Assembly (NCBI GenBank): GCA_032158295.1
Contig: CM063248.1
Coordinates: 23,089,273-23,153,272 of the forward strand
Direction of reading: 5' to 3'
Origin: Pycnopodia helianthoides
Lineage: Eukaryota > Echinodermata > Asteroidea > Forcipulatida > Asteriidae
Length of the DNA: 64,000 nt
Below, one piece after another: positions 58,183 to 64,000 of this stretch (its first letter is position 1; each line of letters begins with the position of its first letter). The notes below the pieces were generated by a model that had not been told where the DNA came from, ran no database searches, and worked only from the letters and a program-made list of their open reading frames with translations. The translations under genes and the position numbers were made by a program.

Positions 58183-59040
58183 TAAATAGTATGTAGACTG
58201 TGTCTCTGCATGAACCCAATGAAGACTACATGAACTTATAAAATTCACATTCAATTTGCTGCTGAATCACAATCTGTAATACCTCCAGACTCTACAGATC
58301 GCAAACATCTAATTCAACAATTTATTTTCTTTTATTTATTGAACTGGTCATGTAGGTTTGGAATAAGGATAATCCATTCTTATATTATTCTGATTTATGT
58401 TTAGGGACAACTAGTTTTGGATTGTTGACATTTCAGAAAATGATGAGAATGAATGATAGAGCCGTAGAACTTGCAACTGTGAAAGCTATTCTTGCAATCA
58501 ATGACTTCAAGCACATGGACAACACTGGCAATTGCCAAAGACAACATATGCAAGTGACAACAAAAATACCCTGTGAAAGTTCAAGCTCAGTCGGTTATCC
58601 GAGTCACAAGAGTGTGAAAAACCCCCTTATATATTTGCACTTTTTTCAAACATCAAGTTTTTGTCACTTAAGATCAAAACAAATTGTTATACTTGTTTCT
58701 CGAAAACTGTAGCATTTCAGGCAAAAATATTTGAAGGGCAGTTTTCCAGCATGATTATCTTTGTACTGTTGCATCCAGTCTTTGTATAGAGTCACCACCT
58801 CATGTCCACAGTCTGGATATACCAGGGCATCTAAAATAACTTAAATTTATATTGTTATTAGGCAAGGCACTTAGGTAGGGACACACAACCTGGGTGTGCC
58901 CACCCAGCTCTGTGTTACGTACACTCTGTGGTCATTTGTTTGTTCTGTGAGCTGGTATGCATACCAGTTGTTGTGCGTACCAGTAGGTGTTCACCAGTTG
59001 ACTAACATTCAGAGGAGACACTCCTTGCTCAATGGTTCAG
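58183..59040 (+). other. 3' flank / probable 3'UTR of the DUF229 gene
   Basis: AT-rich with no AATAAA. I see no further exon. Bases 58422-58712 are open from a TTG but show no recognisable protein. Confidence 0.4.
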
Positions 59041-59950
59041 TGCATGCTGTCATCCCCAAACAAGCTCACCCTGCCTGGGTAGTAACAATGTCATCCCCAA
59101 ACAAGCTCACCCTGCCTGGGTAGTAACAATGTCATCCCCAAACAAGCTCACCCTGCCTGGGTAGTAACAATGTCATCCCCAAACAAGGTCACCCTGCCTG
59201 GGTAGTAACAATGTCATTCCCAAACAAGCTCACCCTGCCTGGGTAGTAACAATGTCATCCCCAAACAAGGTCACCCTGCCTGGGTAGTAACAATGTCATC
59301 CCCAAACAAGCTCACCCTGCCTGGGTAGTAACAATGTCATCCCCAAACAAGGTCACCCTGCCTGGGTAGTAACAATGTCATCCCCAAACAAGCTCACCCT
59401 GCCTGGGTAGTAACAATGTCATTCCCAAACAAGCTCACCCTGCCTGGGTAGTAACAATGTCATCCCCAAACAAGGTCACCCTGCCTGGGTAGTAACAATG
59501 TCATCCCCAAACAAGCTCACCCTGCCTGGGTAGTAACAATGTCATCCCCAAACAAGGTCACCCTGCCTGGGTAGTAACAATGTCATTCCCAAACAAGCTC
59601 ACCCTGCCTGGGTAGTAACAATGTCATCCCCAAACAAGCTCACCCTGCCTGGGTAGTAACAATGTCATCCCCAAACAAGCTCACCCTGCCTGGGTAGTAA
59701 CAATGTCATCCCCAAACAAGGTCACCCTGCCTGGGTAGTAACAATGTCATCCCCAAACAAGCTCACCCTGCCTGGGTAGTAACAATGTCATCCCCAAACA
59801 AGCTCACCCTGCCTGGGTAGTAACAATGTCATCCCCAAACAAGCTCACCCTGCCTGGGTAGTAACAATGTCATCCCCAAACAAGCTCACCCTGCCTGGGT
59901 AGTAACAATGTCATTCCCAAACAAGCTCACCCTGCCTGGGTAGTAACAAT
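59041..59950. repeat. 41-bp minisatellite, about 22 copies
   Basis: The unit is CAATGTCATCCCCAAACAAG followed by CTCACCCTGCCTGGGTAGTAA; variants GCTCACC/GGTCACC and ATCCCC/ATTCCC alternate. A related short piece (CCCAAACAAGCTCACTCTGC) lies beyond the SINE at about 60376, so the SINE seems to have inserted into the array. Confidence 0.94.
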
Positions 59951-59962
59951 GACAGTTGCGTG

Positions 59963-60378
59963 TCTTGGCTGAGCGGATAAGAGCACCGGACACAAGCTCT
60001 GGGTTTCCGTTCAGCAGAGTGTGGGTTCGAGTCCCGGTCGTAACATTTGTGTCCTTAAGCAAGACACTTGACCATTATTGCTGTGTCCTTCGGATGGGAC
60101 GTAAAGCCGTTGGTCCCGTGTGTTGTGTAATGCATATAAAAGAACCCAGTGCACTATCGTAAAGAGAAGGGGTTCGCCCCGGTGTTCCTGGTTTGATCGG
60201 CAGCATATTGCGCCAAAGCACCTTATAAACCATTACATGGTTCTATGTAAAGGAACAGGTCTCATACTTCAAAAATGTAGCTCCGCATACCTTACAGGAA
60301 AAAATACTGAGCGCTTTGAGACGCCAATTGGTGTGATAAAGTGCTATATAAGTCAGTATTATAATTATTATTATTATC
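59963..60378 (+). repeat. full-length tRNA-derived SINE inserted in the 41-bp array
   Basis: The tRNA-like head (TGGCTGAGCGGATAAGAGCA, later GTGGGTTCGAGTCCCGGTCG) resembles a long-variable-arm tRNA such as Leu or Ser. It is followed by TTAAGCAAGACACTTGACCA, GGGACGTAAAGCCGTTGGTC, and a tail GATAAAGTGCTATATAAGTC with (ATT)n. The best-preserved SINE here. Confidence 0.82.
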
Positions 60379-61000
60379 CCCAAACAAGCTCACTCTGCCT
60401 GAAGGCTGACTTTCTTTTTTATTATGTTTTGTACTTAGTTAACTGTCATTAATAAACACTTTGGAGAGTTTTTGTACTCTGATTGGTCGAAGACTGGTCA
60501 CGTGGGGGTGTATTAACATGTGATATAAAGACCGGCTCAATGAAATAGCGAATAAATGGCCCCTTAACAAGCACATTGTTGTGTGCACTATGTGCTCGTA
60601 CGCGGCATACGACTGGTATCAAATCAACTCATTTCTATGTGCGTATTTATTTAATTCTTTTTTGAGCAGGACAGATGGTGCCGCGTGCGGAAACATACCA
60701 CGCCTACGCGTGAACGCGCAGACAATGTATCAATTTAGGGTAGCTGGTACGCGCATAAAACCAACATAATGCAAAGTCATGGTCTGGTTCTTGAAAATTT
60801 GTATAGACAGTTAATTATGTGTAAGAGATTAGGTACCACACAAAAGTTGAACAGCCAAAGGATTGGCCCTTGAACATGAGTAGAATATTTCTAAAAACAA
60901 CGGCGAAAGAAAAATTACAAATTCTGACGATTTTTACAGTTTTTTCGTTATAAGGCATTAAAAAATGTGATTTTTTTTTACTATTTGCCTGCTCAAAAAT
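60379..61000. other. intergenic, no gene seen
   Basis: AT-rich, with AATAAA at 60451 and 60551 that might serve the DUF229 transcript. Nothing else is supported. Confidence 0.35.
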
Positions 61001-61009
61001 TGGCCACAA

Positions 61010-61560
61010 GTGTGTGGAGGCTTGGTTTTTCACCCCTCAAAGTGCCAAAAGCTCAGAGCTTCAGGGGCTTCTCCCCCTGGACCCCAACATCGATGTTACA
61101 GAAATTTTTCCAGTAAGATTTATATGGATCTGATTTCCAATAAGAGTGTGTCTATTTCTCTGTTTTTTAGGCATATGCAGGCTTGATTTTTCACTCCACA
61201 AAAAGCCAAAAGCTCAGAACTTCCGGAGGCTTTGCCCCCTGGACCCCCACTGGGGCTTCACCCCTGGACCCTTACCATTGATGTTCCAGTAAATTTAGAA
61301 GATTTATATGGATCTGATTTCCCATAAAAGTGTGTCTATTTCTCTGTTTTAAGCACATGGAGGCTTGATTTTTAACCCCACAGAACACCAAAGGCTCAGA
61401 GCTTCAGGGGGCTTCGCCCCCTGAACCCCCACCGGGGCTTCGCACCTGGACCCCACCAGGGGCCGTAAGGCCGGCCCCTGGACCCCACCCATTTTTTGTC
61501 TTCCCTCTAATCACCGTTGTGCCCCCCCCACCCCCCGGTAAAAAAATCCTGGATCCGCCC
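61010..61560. repeat. about three diverged ~170-bp units with GGGGCTTCGCCCCCTGGACC motifs
   Basis: AAAAGCTCAGAGCTTCAGGG, TTTATATGGATCTGATTTCC and GTGTGTCTATTTCTCTGTTTT recur in order. The C-rich parts form GGGGC..GCCCC hairpins and end in a poly-C stretch. Probably a mobile-element derived repeat. Confidence 0.6.
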
Positions 61561-61640
61561 TTGCCCCCCACTTTTAAATACCTTCCGGCGGGCCTGTAAA
61601 GGCATTTATTAATGGAAATAACAGTGCGATGAGCCGGTCT

Positions 61641-61752
61641 TCACTGCGTGGTAATGACCTTGGTTGGTGGCTGGCCGCTGTTAATGGACCTCGCCTTCAG
61701 CTCTGTCCATTAACAGCGGCCAGCCACCAGCCCGGTCATTACCACGCAGTGA
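61641..61752. repeat. 112-bp foldback, 49-bp arms with 14-bp loop
   Basis: TCACTGCGTGGTAATGACC ... GCTGTTAATGGAC (61641-61689) is inverted at 61704-61752 with only a few mismatches in the middle of the arms. Confidence 0.92.
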
Positions 61753-61759
61753 AAATTAA

Positions 61760-64000
61760 TCCTTGACAGATTGTTTGTTCTAGTTCATCAACTTATTTTG
61801 CTTAAAAACAATGCCGGAGAGAACGTTAAAGTTATTTTGTTGGAACAAAATTAGAGGGAACAAAATATTTTAGCTGGTAATGAGCCTTTGCATATGGCAA
61901 TTCACTTTTTCGGTTACGAAAACTGTATTTTTGAGTATCACTTCCAAATTCTGCAGACAATTTTTAATAGTCTGAATTTTCAACCCTGGCAGTCTTGCTC
62001 GAAGGCCAGTTCTAATTTTGCAAAATTTCTTTCTTACAACTGTTTCGAGCTGTGTATGTTCTCATAATTCAGCAATTAACCACTGCACATTGATTGACAG
62101 CCCTTTTGTTGCCAAAAATGCAGCACCTCATTTTGATCTCTGTAAAATTGAAGTAAATTTTGTTATAACACAGAGCCAGCTTGTTTGGGCGACTTTGTTG
62201 AGGGCAGGCGACTTTGTTGGGGGCACGCTTGTTAGGGGACATGATAACCAGATTTCGGGTGAATACACTCCCACATGACCACTCACACCTAGCTCTGTGC
62301 CAAGGATGTGAGAACACCCAAAGGATAGGGTAAGTTACCCCTAAAAACTAGAAGCTTTCAGTACCATTTAAGTTATGTTCAAACCTGCAACCTTATCAAT
62401 GTTGTGCACTTCCGTTAAATGATTCTTCAAGGCTTAGGTTATTACATGTATTTACTTGTTTTCTTGGATAGATTAGACATTTTTTTCAAGTTGTTGCTTC
62501 AGTAAACAGATATGCAACGTTGATATGGGATTGCATATTGTTTAAATTCGAGACTGGTTCCAAGACTCCTTTTGCTTTTCTTATATCTTTTCTAGAACTG
62601 ATAAACCCAGCAATGCCTTGTAATAAATTGTGTAATACCAGGAATTTTAAGACGTAAATTACTTTAGAAACTGCAAATAAAAACTATAACAACAATGACT
62701 GTAGTCAAGGCATACACCAACCTCCAAACTTGAACTTTAAACTTGAACTTTCACAAATGTCATTTTAGGGTTATGTGGATTTTTTTAATCAAAACAAATG
62801 TGTTATAAATCATTTAACCCTGACAATGGCCAAATCCGATCAGTGATTAATTTTAATTTGTTGTATACATTCGTTTGTTTATTAATTTTGTTGTTGTGGG
62901 GGGGGGGGGTACACACGACATGTATGATTCTGTAAATGCATTGACAATGTGAACTGCTATTTGTGATACATGTACCGTACATATTGTACGAAAACTTCAT
63001 GTCTTGGAAATAAATGTTGACTGAGGGGAGGAAACTGCTCTAGTTTCATAATTCTTTTTCACTTGTCTGAAAAGAAATGCATTTTTTTGTCAAGTTGTTA
63101 AGATGCAACCGATAAAACTTGTGATCCACTAAGATTTGGAAACTGACAACTACAGTCATTTAAAGTTGACAGAGGCAAAGGTTCTGTACTCCTATGTGAA
63201 CAGATGACACCGTGGATTCTGATTGGATAGATACTGAGTACCGTATACTACGTGTGATAAACCGTCTATAGCAAAAGAACACTATTAGGAATTGTAACTT
63301 GGGTTGGGGGTTGCACGTGGAAGGTTGGGATTGTTTGGGTGTAAAATCAACAAAGGTCAGGGTCTTGGTGGTGAGTTATAGCTAAATGGTTGTACATGTA
63401 TAGCTTAATTCATGCAAAGTTTGAATGCATAGATCCAATTCCATTCAGTATTACATTTATTCCCATTTTCTATATACAGTTATGCAAAATACAGGTACTG
63501 AATGTGGATGTTTTTTTTTTTTTTTTTTTTTTTTTACACCAATAGTAAAAGGGACAAATTTAAAACTGTTTATTTTTACTTTAAGTTTAATCTGTAACAT
63601 TCTTATTTTGATTTGGTGTGTGGTTCATTTAAATCGTTGGTGGTGCCGCAAACTGATGGGTAGGTTATTTAAATATTCATTGCTGTTAAAATTTTTAGCA
63701 AGTTTCAGGACGTATCTTGTAATAGTTTTGTAATTATATTAATTAGCATGACCTATGTATCACTAGATTTACCATTTTGTGTTTCCACAAAGTGGTTATC
63801 ACATTACGCCACTTTAAAAAAATTGAAAAACGTTTTCCCAAAATGGCGTATGTGTTTAGGAATCAATATTTCATAAAAACAGTTGCAAGATTGGAAAAAC
63901 AATTTTACGGTTCTGTACTAAGGTAGAAGTAACCTTTATTTTTGTGTTAAAATGTTTTTGTTTAAATAGTAAGCAGTTTGAAAAATAGTTCAACTTCTAC
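61760..64000. other. intergenic tail, no gene recognised
   Basis: Holds a short GACTTTGTTGxGGGCA direct repeat near 62190-62226, a poly-G run near 62898-62908 and a poly-T run of about 25 at 63511-63535. The open frames here have no recognisable protein features. Confidence 0.4.

Noticed and set aside
58422..58712. 96-codon open frame after the DUF229 gene
   Set aside because: It opens at a TTG, has no recognisable domain, and lies in probable 3'UTR.

Overview
The window is eukaryotic: two intron-rich genes on the + strand with GT..AG introns, in AT-rich DNA packed with minisatellites, tRNA-derived SINEs, foldback/MITE elements and LINE remnants. Repeat style and gene content suggest an invertebrate deuterostome, most likely an echinoderm. 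The phylum is inference and the class cannot be told from sequence alone.

Positions 1-23650 hold the 3' three quarters of a giant cadherin of the Dachsous family (protocadherin-16 type). Sixteen exons (862-22116) join with fully consistent phases into 2601 residues: the end of one cadherin repeat, 20 complete repeats, one transmembrane helix, and a cytoplasmic tail with the Dachsous-type motif NWDYLLDWGPQFQPLAHVF. The first repeats and the signal peptide lie before the window. A 3'UTR with late poly(A) signals near 23612-23631 follows.

Positions 23650-26058 are intergenic and carry MITE copies. Positions 26059-58182 hold a complete second gene: 16 exons and 736 residues, a type II membrane protein with a DUF229 domain (alkaline phosphatase/sulfatase superfamily). 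All 15 introns can be placed, including a 61-base exon at 53606-53666 that carries the cysteine-rich RTC...CVC motif. Its introns hold most of the repeats. The rest, to 64000, is repeat-rich flank with no gene I can support.

The most unusual signal is in the cadherin gene. Three minisatellites (416-861, 1102-3580, 18293-19172) are tandem amplifications of the gene's own splice junctions. The exon at 862-1101 is preceded by about eight copies of its acceptor plus exon start, and followed by about 49 copies of its exon end plus donor. The exon at 18167-18308 is followed by about 20 copies of its donor. In frame, each array meets a stop codon, so use of a wrong copy would truncate the protein. 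Two elements with CAG-starting inverted repeats and 6-bp target duplications, a MITE with a telomere-like core, and several long foldbacks are also described. The two genes show no evident functional link beyond adjacency.
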